Positions 1 through 6,354 of a stretch of 15,369 nt of DNA are shown piece after piece. Position 1 is the first letter of the stretch. Each line of letters opens with the position of its first letter. The DNA lies in assembly GCA_041748615.1 (NCBI GenBank), contig JBGTCY010000100.1, forward strand, positions 1 through 15,369, in the 5' to 3' direction. A model generated the notes under the pieces. That model made no database searches. It had not been told where the DNA came from and saw only the letters and a program-made list of their open reading frames with translations. The translations under genes and the position numbers were made by a program. This stretch comes from JBGTCY01 sp041748615. GTDB taxonomy: Bacteria > Bacteroidota > Bacteroidia > Chitinophagales > CAIOSU01.

Positions 1-359
1 TATCGCGCGATGATTTTCTATTCGGAATTCCGTCAGAACGGTTTGAAAACGCATTAGCTTACGAACGGGGAAAGTGGGGCAGGTTCAACGAGGTGCGTTT
101 CAATTTCGGGGTGATGAATGTATTGCGTCAAAACAGAGCGCCAGCCGGCATGGATTTCATTCCTCCGCCTGACGCTTACTTTTTGATGAATGTTTCCGTC
201 AGCGGCAAGGTGCCTTTCAACAATCAAACTCAGTTGGGTATTCAATTGACAGTGGAAAATTTGTTGGATAAAAGCTACCGCGACTATCTCAACCGATTCC
301 GCTACTACGCGGATGATGTCGGGAGAAATTTTATTGTAAGACTATTTTATTCATTTTAA
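1..359 (+). CDS. TonB-dependent receptor, C-terminal end (partial, 5' end outside window)
   Basis: The frame is open from base 3 to the TAA at 357-359 and gives the last ~118 residues of an outer-membrane beta-barrel receptor. What can be seen: alternating polar/aromatic beta-strand segments, the block VENLLDKSYRDYLNRFRYY, which is the usual penultimate-strand motif of TonB-dependent receptors, then a glycine-containing turn (DVGRNF) and a final strand ending in Phe, the outer-membrane insertion signal. Such receptors import bound substrates such as metal chelates, vitamins or glycans across the outer membrane using TonB energy. The plug and substrate-binding regions lie outside the window, so the substrate cannot be read from this fragment. 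The lipoprotein that starts 14 bases downstream is probably co-transcribed and could be its surface partner. The His-rich tail of that partner hints at a metal, but this is inference. Confidence 0.9.
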   Translation, partial: SRDDFLFGIPSERFENALAYERGKWGRFNEVRFNFGVMNVLRQNRAPAGMDFIPPPDAYFLMNVSVSGKVPFNNQTQLGIQLTVENLLDKSYRDYLNRFRYYADDVGRNFIVRLFYSF

Positions 360-373
360 AAAAAAATTTAACC

Positions 374-940
374 ATGAAAAATTTAAAATTTTTAGTATTG
401 ATATTAACCGGATTATTTTTTTCTTCTCTTTTCAATAGTTGCAAAAAAGATGACCATGACCATGATGAAGAAGAATTAATTACCACGCTCATCATGACTT
501 TCACTCCGCAAGCCGGAGGAAGTCCGGTGATTTTTACTTTCAGGGATTTGGACGGTGATGGCGGCAATCCTCCCGAAATCACCACCGCGCCACTCAGCGA
601 GGGAACAGTTTATACGGCAACTATCCAGGTGTTGAATGAAGCGGAAGCTCCAACTGAAGATATCACCCAGGAAATCTTAGACGAAGCGAATGAACACCAG
701 TTTTTCTTTCAAATCTCTTCGGGATTGAACCTGACTTTTTCCTATACGGATGCAGATGCAAATGGGAAACCAATTGGTTTGCAAACAACCTGCACCACAG
801 GCGCAGCAAGCTCGGGTACATTAAAAGTTACGTTGCGGCACAACCCGAATAAAAATGCGGCAGGAGTAGCTGATGGAAATATTGCCAATGCTGGCGGTGA
901 TACGGATATAGAAGTGACGTTTGATGTAACGGTTCAATAA
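374..940 (+). CDS. His/Asp-rich surface-type lipoprotein next to a TonB receptor, function unknown
   Basis: The 188-residue product has an N-terminal hydrophobic signal (residues 4-20) and a lipobox FNSC with the lipidated cysteine at 23. Directly after it comes KKDDHDHDEEE. An acidic stretch right after the cysteine matches the known Bacteroidota lipoprotein export signal, so surface display is likely. The rest looks beta-rich, with a block of the form FRDLDGDGGNPPE at about 56-68 and a C-terminal half rich in Gly, Thr and Asp (TGAASSGTLKVTLRH, GGDTDIEVTFDVTV). I recognise the family as a Bacteroidota-specific one sometimes labelled 'type 1 periplasmic binding fold', but that name carries little functional meaning. 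The gene starts 14 bases after the receptor stop with an A-rich leader, and a strong terminator follows it, so receptor and lipoprotein form the end of one transcript. A metal- or ligand-capture role beside the receptor is inference. Confidence 0.8.
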   Translation: MKNLKFLVLILTGLFFSSLFNSCKKDDHDHDEEELITTLIMTFTPQAGGSPVIFTFRDLDGDGGNPPEITTAPLSEGTVYTATIQVLNEAEAPTEDITQEILDEANEHQFFFQISSGLNLTFSYTDADANGKPIGLQTTCTTGAASSGTLKVTLRHNPNKNAAGVADGNIANAGGDTDIEVTFDVTVQ

Positions 941-966
941 AATACGGACTTCTGATTTTTTTCCTC

Positions 967-999
967 AAGGGCGTTCCGCTTCAGGGACGCCCTTTTTTT
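967..999 (+). terminator. Rho-independent terminator after the receptor/lipoprotein unit
   Basis: An 11-bp stem (967-977 with 984-994, one T-G wobble, GC-rich core GGGCG/CGCCC) closes a six-base loop and runs into a T tract at 993-999. It lies 27 bases after the lipoprotein stop and ends the receptor-lipoprotein transcript before the Crp/Fnr gene. Confidence 0.88.
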
Positions 1000-1056
1000 A
1001 TGCTTGTTAGTATGGTTTAGCTTAATTTTCGTCTGAATTGAATAAAAGCATTGCTC

Positions 1057-1650
1057 ATGGGAGATACCAATAAAGTGGCGCTGAAGGCTTTCTTCAACAC
1101 GATTGTCAAATTTTCGGAGGAAGAATTAGAGGACATCAGCAAATACTTTAAACCGCTGACGCTGAAGGAAGGAGCCTATTTTGTGGAAGAGGGAGAGGTG
1201 TGTAAAAGAATCGCCTTCATCCGAGAAGGTTTCGTGCGTTCGTATTATGAAATCAATGATGGCGTGGAAGTGACGAAATATATTCAGCCGAGGCACACAC
1301 TCATTACGGCTTTCGCCAGTTTCACTTCTCGCGAACCCTCGCAGGAATATATTCAGGCATTGACGGAATGTGAGTTGTGGGTGATTGATTATGACAGCAT
1401 GCAACGGCTGTATTCCAAATATCCCAAAATGCAGGAACTCGGCAGGTTGGTAATGGAACAAATTTATCAGCACCTTGAAAAACGCATTATTTCTTTCCTC
1501 ACACAAAATGCGGAAGACCGTTATCGCGGTTTGCTGAAAGACAATCCCAAGTTGATACAGGATGTACCGCTCCGCTACATCGCATCCATGCTCGGCATTA
1601 CCCCCGAAACGCTTTCACGCATCCGGCAAAAGGTGAATTTGCCTACCTGA
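1057..1650 (+). CDS. Crp/Fnr-family transcriptional regulator
   Basis: The 197-residue protein has an N-terminal cyclic-nucleotide-binding-type beta barrel (about residues 20-120, with the glycine-bearing turn LKEGAYFVEEGEVCKRIAFI) and a C-terminal winged helix. The recognition region IASMLGITPETLSRIRQ is the typical Crp-family helix-turn-helix. No cysteine cluster for an Fe-S centre is present, so it is not a classical oxygen-sensing FNR; the effector is unknown. A TTG at 1051 would add two residues; I chose the ATG at 1057 because proteins of this type normally begin with a short polar segment there. A box TAATTTTC (1023-1030) matches seven of eight positions of the Bacteroidota -7 element and may be its promoter. 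The gene stands alone between a terminator and a convergent aldehyde dehydrogenase, so its target is not evident. Confidence 0.88.
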   Translation: MGDTNKVALKAFFNTIVKFSEEELEDISKYFKPLTLKEGAYFVEEGEVCKRIAFIREGFVRSYYEINDGVEVTKYIQPRHTLITAFASFTSREPSQEYIQALTECELWVIDYDSMQRLYSKYPKMQELGRLVMEQIYQHLEKRIISFLTQNAEDRYRGLLKDNPKLIQDVPLRYIASMLGITPETLSRIRQKVNLPT

Positions 1651-1662
1651 TTTTGTTTGATT

Positions 1663-1682
1663 GAAATGCTGAGGAGCATTTC
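1663..1682 (+). terminator. Perfect hairpin downstream of the Crp/Fnr gene
   Basis: An exact 8-bp inverted repeat (GAAATGCT / AGCATTTC) closes a GAGG loop 12 bases after the regulator stop. There is no T tract after it on either strand, so it may stabilise the 3' end or act as a weak terminator. Confidence 0.4.
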
Positions 1683-1703
1683 CCGAATAACTTTCAATAG
1701 ATG

Positions 1704-1731
1704 TCTGAAATCTGAAGTCTAAAATCTGATA
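1704..1731. repeat. Heptamer-phased tandem repeat (4 degenerate units, TCTGAAA type)
   Basis: Four consecutive 7-base units read TCTGAAA, TCTGAAG, TCTAAAA and TCTGATA. They lie in the gap between two convergently transcribed genes. The last two units begin a 46-base segment (1718-1763) that occurs again at 6942-6987. Confidence 0.65.
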
Positions 1732-1803
1732 ACAGTTCATACACATTGAGGGTGTTATTTTGACAAGATTTGAGAAGGGGTAAAAGACATTTTTAGAGTT
1801 GCC

Positions 1804-3270
1804 TTAAAAATACTTCAGCGTAAAATCCACCATTTTCAGCACAAATCCTTTGTAAGGCGGGTACATATTTTCGGTGCTGCCGCGACCGAGATACTGACGC
1901 AGTACCCCGCGTTCATGTGAAAATTCTTTGAATCCGTAAAAGCCATGACTGTTGCCGATGCCGCTGTTGTTGGCTCCGCCAAAAGGCAGATTGGGTTGCG
2001 CATTGTGGATGAGCGTGTCATTAATCGCTGTGCCACCGGCAGAGGTGTTTTGTAGAATCGTGTCAATGTTTTTGTTGCTCTTGCTAAAGATATAAAGCGC
2101 AAGCGGTTTTTCCTTCGAGTTGATATATGCCAGCGGTTCTTGGATATCCCTGTATTTTTTGATGGGTAGCACGGGTCCGAAAATTTCTTCCTGCAACACT
2201 TCCGCTTCTTCCGGTACATCGGCAAGCAGGGTGGGCGAAATGAAATTCTCATCGTCATCCATTTTGCCTCCGGCTACCACGTTAGCTCCTTTTTCAACAG
2301 CATCTTCTATCAGTTTTTTCACCCGGTTGTAGTGACGGTGATTCACCATCCGGCAATAATCAGGACTTTGCTTTACCGCCTCATCTCCATCGCCATATTT
2401 GTCCGCGATACTTTTTTTCATTTCGTCAATGAATTCATTGTATTTGCTTTCATGCACATAGAGATAATCTGGCGAGATGCAGGTTTGCCCGTTGTTCACG
2501 AGCTTGCCCCAGGAAATGCGCTTGGCGCTGGTTTTCACATTCGCGGTTTCATCCACTATCACGGGCGACTTGCCACCCAATTCAAGCGTCACGGAAGTCA
2601 GATGTTCCGCAGCGGCTTTCATCACGATTTTGCCAACGGACGGGCTGCCGGTGAAAAAGATATGGTCGAATTTCAGTTTCAGCAACTCGGCTGACACCGT
2701 GTAGTCGCCTTCCACCACCGCAATTTCATTTTCATTGAACAGCGTTTTTATCATTTCCTTCACCAAAGCGGAAGTATGAGGCGTGTATTCAGAAGGCTTG
2801 ATGATAGAACAGTTGCCTGCCGCAATCGCTGACACCAAAGGAGTCAGGCACAATTGAAAAGGATAATTCCACGGAGCGATGATGAGGGTGCAGCCTTTCG
2901 GCTCAAAAATCACTTTGGAACTGGTACCGAAATAAGAGAGCGGAGTTTCGATGGTTTGCGGACGCATCCACTCATCGAGGCGGTCCACCGCATGGCGGAT
3001 TTCGCTCACCGTAGTGTAAACTTCCGTGATATCGCTTTCGGTTGGCGCTTTGCGGAAGTCGTTATAAATAGCCTGCTTAATCGCTTCGCGTTTTTCAAAC
3101 ACTAACTTTTTCATCGCGTTCAGCTTTTTTCTGCGCTCCTTCGCGGTAGTGTTTTTTACATTTTGTTTGTTCTGTTGCTGCAAATTAAAAATGCGGTGAA
3201 TTTCACTCACGGGAGTATTAGGACTCATTTTAATCTTCGAACCGGATTTTGATTGAACGGTAGTATCCAT
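1804..3270 (-). CDS. Aldehyde dehydrogenase, class-3-like (NAD(P)+ dependent)
   Basis: The 488-residue product is a full-length member of the aldehyde dehydrogenase superfamily, which oxidises aldehydes to carboxylic acids. Visible landmarks: PWNYP with the oxyanion-hole Asn at 135, IIKPSE with the cofactor-binding Lys at 158, FFTGS at 205-209, the general-base Glu at 230 in LELGGKSP, the catalytic Cys at 264 in NNGQTCIS, and EEIFGPVLP at 361-369. The overall length, the order of these motifs and the hydrophobic, aromatic C-terminal end (KMVDFTLKYF) fit the ALDH3/fatty-aldehyde and coniferyl-aldehyde group, whose members may associate with membranes. The N-terminal ~20 residues are polar and unlike the family, so translation could instead start at Met15. 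The gene is monocistronic and convergent with the Crp/Fnr gene. The physiological substrate is not determinable from sequence. Confidence 0.93.
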   Translation of the reverse strand: MDTTVQSKSGSKIKMSPNTPVSEIHRIFNLQQQNKQNVKNTTAKERRKKLNAMKKLVFEKREAIKQAIYNDFRKAPTESDITEVYTTVSEIRHAVDRLDEWMRPQTIETPLSYFGTSSKVIFEPKGCTLIIAPWNYPFQLCLTPLVSAIAAGNCSIIKPSEYTPHTSALVKEMIKTLFNENEIAVVEGDYTVSAELLKLKFDHIFFTGSPSVGKIVMKAAAEHLTSVTLELGGKSPVIVDETANVKTSAKRISWGKLVNNGQTCISPDYLYVHESKYNEFIDEMKKSIADKYGDGDEAVKQSPDYCRMVNHRHYNRVKKLIEDAVEKGANVVAGGKMDDDENFISPTLLADVPEEAEVLQEEIFGPVLPIKKYRDIQEPLAYINSKEKPLALYIFSKSNKNIDTILQNTSAGGTAINDTLIHNAQPNLPFGGANNSGIGNSHGFYGFKEFSHERGVLRQYLGRGSTENMYPPYKGFVLKMVDFTLKYF

Positions 3271-3375
3271 AGCGATTATTTTTAAGCAAATGAAGTTAAG
3301 AATTAATTAGGGAATTAACTTTTGGATGGGAATAGGTTGTATGAATTATTGCAGGTGATGCCATTTTATTCTAAT

Positions 3376-3403
3376 TAGGGACGAGGGACAGGTGTCAAGG
3401 GAC
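3376..3403. repeat. Heptamer-phased tandem repeat (GGGAC type)
   Basis: Four successive 7-base units read TAGGGAC, GAGGGAC, AGGTGTC and AAGGGAC. Three of the four share the GGGAC core in the same phase. The tract is short and degenerate, but has the same 7-base period as the unrelated tract at 1704-1731. Confidence 0.5.
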
Positions 3404-3411
3404 GGCATCCA

Positions 3412-3589
3412 GAATTTAGCTTATCAATTTTTTCAAAAAGCTGCAACAATTCATTCACTCTGGGAATGAGGCGGTGTGGAGGAAATCGGAATATCTCTGA
3501 AACATTCAAATTATATCAACTCTGAAGAACTTACCAAAATCTTAGTTATGATTTCGGAAAACAATTCACCAATTATTGAAACTGATGAA
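3412..3589 (+). pseudogene. Possible frameshifted remnant of a four-helix-bundle (S23-type) protein gene
   Basis: One forward frame reads FFKKLQQFIHSGNEAVW and is then replaced by another frame reading EEIGISLKHSNYINSEELTK followed by ILVMISE. The second piece has the layout of the last helices of the small four-helix-bundle family (a helix ending in L-x-x-x-x-Y-I, then a new helix S/E-E-E-L-x-x-I-L-x-x-I-x-E). Upstream stops in each frame and the lack of a usable start mean it cannot be intact. The match is short and from memory, so this call is tentative; it may be only random open sequence. Confidence 0.25.
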
Positions 3590-3964
3590 TTATCGCTCCA
3601 CCGAAGATTTCACCGCCCATTTCACCAACTCTTCCAACTGGATGAAATCGAGAGTGCGCTCATGGGTGGCTTCGAGTACGACTCGGGGCGCTTTTCCTGC
3701 CCGCCAGGCTTCGACCCACCGGCTCGCGCAAAGACACCAACGGTCGCCCGGTTTCAATCCGGGAAACATATACTCAGGGTGGGGAGTGCTCAGGTCATTG
3801 CCGCGACTGAATGAATATTCTAAAAACTCTTCGGTGACTTCCACACACACCGAATGAACACCGCTATCATCTTCTTCCGACTTGCAGCATCCGTCACGAT
3901 AGAAACCGGTAAGCGGCTGCTTGCTGCAAGTAATCAGCGGTTGCCCGAAAACATTGTTTGACAT
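3590..3964 (-). CDS. DUF2237 family cysteine-rich protein
   Basis: The 124-residue protein matches the small DUF2237 family along its whole length. Diagnostic blocks are PLTGFYRDGCC (17-27), SRGNDLSTPHPEY (53-65), FPGLKPGDRWCLCASRW (67-83) and VLEATHE (96-102). Six cysteines (13, 26, 27, 40, 77, 79) sit in the conserved family positions and suggest a metal site or redox pairs, though the biochemical function of the family is unknown. There is no signal peptide, so it is cytoplasmic. The ATG lies 32 bases from the end of a degraded T9SS-like tail, and the leader reads TTTTGTTACTTTG just before the start, which resembles a Bacteroidota -7 region lying very close to the gene. It appears to be transcribed alone. 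Confidence 0.9.
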   Translation of the reverse strand: MSNNVFGQPLITCSKQPLTGFYRDGCCKSEEDDSGVHSVCVEVTEEFLEYSFSRGNDLSTPHPEYMFPGLKPGDRWCLCASRWVEAWRAGKAPRVVLEATHERTLDFIQLEELVKWAVKSSVER

Positions 3965-3995
3965 GTTTTCAAAGTAACAAAAGAAAATTGAAACT

Positions 3996-4115
3996 TTATT
4001 TCAGCGTGATAATTTTTTTATTGAAAGGGTATTTTCCAATCAATTCCCCGCCTCAACATCATGTCGTATTGAATTCAACTCCCCGGAGTTATACACTGTT
4101 TTGCCGAAAATATTT
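3996..4115 (-). pseudogene. Eroded T9SS C-terminal sorting-domain remnant, copy A
   Basis: On the minus strand one frame reads IFGKTVYNSGELNS and continues with DVEAGN before a stop. An overlapping frame then continues GKYPFNKKIITLK and ends at TAA (3996-3998). T9SS type A sorting domains typically contain a GK-x-V segment, a G-x-Y strand and a final lysine-rich KKI strand, and these two frames together reproduce that order with one frameshift and lost residues. No start codon or body of a secreted protein remains. It overlaps the direct repeat at 4084-4198 and is the counterpart of the remnant at 4865-4997. Confidence 0.45.
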
Positions 4116-4198
4116 GAGTGGAGGATATTGTTAATGAAGAATCAAACTTCGCGTTCCTGAGAAAGGATATGATTCACGATGACACTTTTAATTCTGAA
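4084..4198. repeat. Diverged direct repeat, left copy, flanking the PIN toxin-antitoxin pair
   Basis: Bases 4133-4198 align without gaps to 5009-5074 with 58 of 66 identical, including a 20-base identical start. Bases 4084-4112 align to 4949-4977 with 24 of 29 identical; between the two blocks the copies differ in length. The two copies are ~870 bases apart and enclose exactly the antitoxin and toxin genes. Confidence 0.8.
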
Positions 4199-4228
4199 AA
4201 CAATTCTATCTTTAAGAAAAACACGAGA

Positions 4229-4441
4229 ATGAAAAAGACTGAAACATTGACATTACGTGTGGCAAGAAAAAAAAAGTCCTCACTGCTTAGGCTATTAAAG
4301 AGTCTTGATTACGTTGAGGTGGAAACTCAGAAAGACAAAATAGCTCGATATATCAAGACCGCTCCGAAAAATATCCCATTGACCGATGCTGATATTACAA
4401 AAGAAGTCAGCGCGGTTCGCTATAAAAATGACGAAAAATAA
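4229..4441 (+). CDS. Putative antitoxin of a PIN-family toxin-antitoxin pair
   Basis: The 70-residue product begins MKKTETLTLRVARKKKSSLL and is basic at its N-terminus and acidic/charged toward the C-terminus (DADITKEVSAVRYKNDEK), the usual plan of a small antitoxin: DNA-binding N-terminal part and toxin-wrapping tail. A longer frame extends back to a GTG at 4118, but that extension lies in the flanking repeat, so I chose the ATG at 4229. Its last 14 bases overlap the toxin start, which signals translational coupling. A box TATCTTTA at 4207-4214 resembles a -7 element (seven of eight positions), though it would leave a very short leader. The family could not be named; similar short ORFs commonly precede COG1569-type PIN toxins. 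Confidence 0.7.
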   Translation: MKKTETLTLRVARKKKSSLLRLLKSLDYVEVETQKDKIARYIKTAPKNIPLTDADITKEVSAVRYKNDEK

Positions 4442-4847
4442 TATCGCATTTGATACTAATATCTGGATTGGTTTCAGTATCGGAAAGCGATTATCTTATC
4501 TTCAGACAATCCTGCTTTCAAAGGATTATAGCATCTATTATTGTGATGAATTAGTCCGGGAATATTGCGAGGTAGCAAGACGAAAAAATTTATCGAAGTA
4601 CATTTCCGGGCAACGAATTGCCGACACCATTGACCTGATGGAGCAGTTTACAATTCCGGTAAAAATTATCAGCAAGATGGTTCATCCTACAGATCTTAAA
4701 GACAGCTATCTTCTTTCATTATGTGTTGATGCGCAGCTTGATTATCTCATTACGGGTGATAAAGACCTGCTAAAAATGAAGAAGTTTCACAATACTGAAA
4801 TGATTACTTTCCGCCAATTTATTGTCATACAAGGACTTCAATGGTAA
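4428..4847 (+). CDS. PIN-domain toxin (COG1569-type ribonuclease) of a toxin-antitoxin system
   Basis: The 139-residue protein fits the length of single-domain PIN toxins, Mg2+-dependent RNases that cleave cellular RNA when the antitoxin is lost. The acidic active-site set is complete: Asp9 in AFDTNIW, Glu45 in ELVREYCEV, Asp92 in DLKDSYLLSL, and Asp111 with Asp113 in YLITGDKDLL. The order and spacing are those of the 'putative toxin component, PIN family' group. Translation should start at ATG 4428, inside the antitoxin's last codons; an earlier in-frame start at 4386 would add 14 residues encoded within the antitoxin and is unlikely because FDTN normally sits near the N-terminus. All catalytic residues are present, so the toxin is probably active. 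The pair sits between two diverged direct repeats. Confidence 0.86.
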   Translation: MTKNNIAFDTNIWIGFSIGKRLSYLQTILLSKDYSIYYCDELVREYCEVARRKNLSKYISGQRIADTIDLMEQFTIPVKIISKMVHPTDLKDSYLLSLCVDAQLDYLITGDKDLLKMKKFHNTEMITFRQFIVIQGLQW

Positions 4848-4864
4848 GGAAAGATTTAATCAAC

Positions 4865-4997
4865 TTAATCAGATAAGATTATCTTTTTCGTTAACGCTCC
4901 AAATCTTATCACCACCCTCGCCAAATAAACCCCCTCCGCCAAATTCCACGGAGTCACATACCGTTTTTCCGAAAATAGTCGGTGAGGGGGAAATTGC
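4865..4997 (-). pseudogene. Eroded T9SS C-terminal sorting-domain remnant, copy B (one frameshift)
   Basis: The minus strand reads ISPSPTIFGKTVCDSVEFGG in one frame. After a run of G (around 4932-4938) the adjacent frame continues EGVYLARVVIRFGALTKKII and ends LSD-stop (TAA at 4865-4867). Joined, this gives the standard T9SS type A order: a PxPT-like entry, GK-x-V, G-V-Y-L strand and terminal T-K-K-I-I strand. The ~30 residues that normally separate the first two elements are missing and no protein body precedes it, so it is a fragment. It is better preserved than copy A. Confidence 0.5.
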
Positions 4998-5074
4998 TAT
5001 ACCAACAAAATGAAGAATCAAACTTCGCCTTCCTGAGTAAGTGAATGATTCACAATATCACTTTTAATTCTGAA
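4949..5074. repeat. Diverged direct repeat, right copy, flanking the PIN toxin-antitoxin pair
   Basis: This is the partner of 4084-4198. It has 58 of 66 identical positions over 5009-5074 and 24 of 29 over 4949-4977. On the minus strand both copies keep an open frame FRIKS-x-IVNH-x-L-x-QE-x-EV ending at the same stop, so the similarity may trace to an old coding sequence. Confidence 0.8.
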
Positions 5075-5238
5075 TTTGGCGGTAACGATTAGCTCATTGA
5101 AAATCGAATTTTCCCCTTTTTATGATTGGAATTTATTTGTGATTTGCTTTCTGAGATTTGTAATTTCAGCCACTCAATAGACTGATTTTTTCCTGAGTGT
5201 AACAGCTCCAGCAATGAACTTGCAGAAAAAATTCTCCT

Positions 5239-6354
5239 CTAAACACTTCCAATCTTCACCTTAACGCCCTGATAAATCGCACCGCCAATGTTATCGCGTT
5301 CCGCGCCTGTCACTGAACTCAGGCAGTTCGCTTCATCACGCACGCGCAACACGCCCATCAATCCTATCATCAGCGCTTCTTTGAAATTGACGGTTTCCGC
5401 ATCCGGCACTTCAGCCGTCATGTGCGCATGTTCATTGATGCGCTCGATGAGAAATTTATTGAACGCGCCTCCGCCCGTCACGAGCATCTTATCCACTTTT
5501 GAAACATTCACACTTTCCTTATTCATCACCTGCTCCACTGATTTTTTAATCTGGATGGCGATATGCTCGCAAATCGTTCTCAATTTATCCTCCACCGAAA
5601 TCTGGTGACGCATCACCACCGGTGACATCACTTTACTCACCCACCCGCCACTCATGGATTTTGGATATTCCTTTTCATAATACCACGAACCATTCAACTC
5701 ATCCAGCAAATGATGATTGAGCACACCGCTGCGCGCGAGGTTGCCGCTATCGTCATATTCTAATCCTTTCATTTTCGCCAGCCGGTTGAGAATGAGATTC
5801 ACCGCGGTAATGTCAAACGCGATATAGCGGCTGCCGATGCGGCAGGTAATATTGCAGATGCCGCCCAGATTGAGCAGGTATTTGTAATCGGAAAAAAACA
5901 ATTGGTCGGCAATCGGGGTAATCGGGGTGCCTTGCCCGTTGAGCGCCACATCCACCCCGCGAAAATCGCAAATCACCGGGTAGCCCGTCACAGCCGCAAT
6001 CGCTGCGCCATCACCAATCTGGCTGGTGAAGCGGTTTTCCGGTTGATGAAACACCGTTTGCCCGTGAGAGGCGATAAAATCCAGCTTGCCCTCCAGCGCG
6101 TGACGTTCGATAAACGCCTTCACCTCCGTGCCATAATAATGCCCCAGGAAAGCGTGGGTTTTTATATACGTCACCGCGTTTTGCAACACCAACTGCTCAA
6201 GCCGCAACTTCCACTTCACCGGGTACGGCACCGTTTCGGCTTGCACAATTTGATAAGACCATTTACCTGCTTCTTCGCTGATGTGACAATAGGCGATATC
6301 CAGCCCATCCATGGAGGTTCCTGACATCAGCCCGATAACTTTGTAAGTTTTCAT
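5239..6354 (-). CDS. anmK: Anhydro-N-acetylmuramic acid kinase
   Basis: The 371-residue protein matches the length of AnmK, the cytoplasmic enzyme that opens the 1,6-anhydro ring of anhMurNAc released during peptidoglycan turnover and phosphorylates it to MurNAc-6-P. Visible landmarks: the phosphate-binding loop GLMSGTSMDG (8-17), SHGQTVFH (96-103), QIGDGAAIA with GYPVICDFRGVDVA (112-137), LLNLGGICNIT (160-170) and the second nucleotide loop TGGGAFN in the C-terminal third. Two places depart from the common family text: NGQGTP at 139-144, where GGQGAP is usual, and DITAVN at 181-186, where many homologues have DTGPGN or DICPAN. Neither removes an obvious catalytic residue. No murQ or transporter is nearby, so the recycling genes are dispersed. 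A box on the minus strand at 6403-6396 (TAACTTTA) is a weak promoter candidate. Confidence 0.94.
   Translation of the reverse strand: MKTYKVIGLMSGTSMDGLDIAYCHISEEAGKWSYQIVQAETVPYPVKWKLRLEQLVLQNAVTYIKTHAFLGHYYGTEVKAFIERHALEGKLDFIASHGQTVFHQPENRFTSQIGDGAAIAAVTGYPVICDFRGVDVALNGQGTPITPIADQLFFSDYKYLLNLGGICNITCRIGSRYIAFDITAVNLILNRLAKMKGLEYDDSGNLARSGVLNHHLLDELNGSWYYEKEYPKSMSGGWVSKVMSPVVMRHQISVEDKLRTICEHIAIQIKKSVEQVMNKESVNVSKVDKMLVTGGGAFNKFLIERINEHAHMTAEVPDAETVNFKEALMIGLMGVLRVRDEANCLSSVTGAERDNIGGAIYQGVKVKIGSV

Larger units (their letters stand above)
3271..3589. other. Intergenic region with degraded sequence between ALDH and DUF2237 genes
   Basis: These 319 bases hold the upstream region of the aldehyde dehydrogenase gene, a short heptamer-phased repeat (3376-3403), and a stretch that looks like a decayed four-helix-bundle protein gene (about 3412-3589). 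A longer open frame continues rightward through the DUF2237 gene on the other strand, but that part is an antisense shadow. No convincing promoter box was found for the aldehyde dehydrogenase. Confidence 0.5.
4848..5238. other. Gene-free region between the PIN toxin and anmK
   Basis: These 391 bases hold no intact gene. They contain the right-hand T9SS-tail remnant (4865-4997), the right copy of the direct repeat (4949-5074), and about 165 bases of AT-rich sequence next to the anmK stop in which I see no recognisable element and no clear terminator for either neighbour. Confidence 0.7.

Noticed and set aside
1757..1763. TTATTTTG-like string that could be a -7 promoter box (also at 6979-6986)
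   Set aside because: The first copy has no gene to drive in the convergent gap, and the second has a nearby TTG at the wrong distance; both belong to the shared 46-base repeat.
3590..3857. Forward-strand open frames running through this region
   Set aside because: They are antisense to the DUF2237 gene, whose conserved motifs are clear on the minus strand; codons there read as low-complexity shadow protein.
4134..4160. Eight-codon mini-ORF (MKNQTSRS / MKNQTSPS) present in both repeat copies
   Set aside because: It is short and its conservation is explained by the repeat itself; there is no leader or coupled gene in the right-hand copy.
4118..4228. GTG-started N-terminal extension of the PIN antitoxin
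   Set aside because: The extension lies within the flanking repeat, shared with a noncoding copy at 4949-5074; the ATG at 4229 gives a normal-sized antitoxin.
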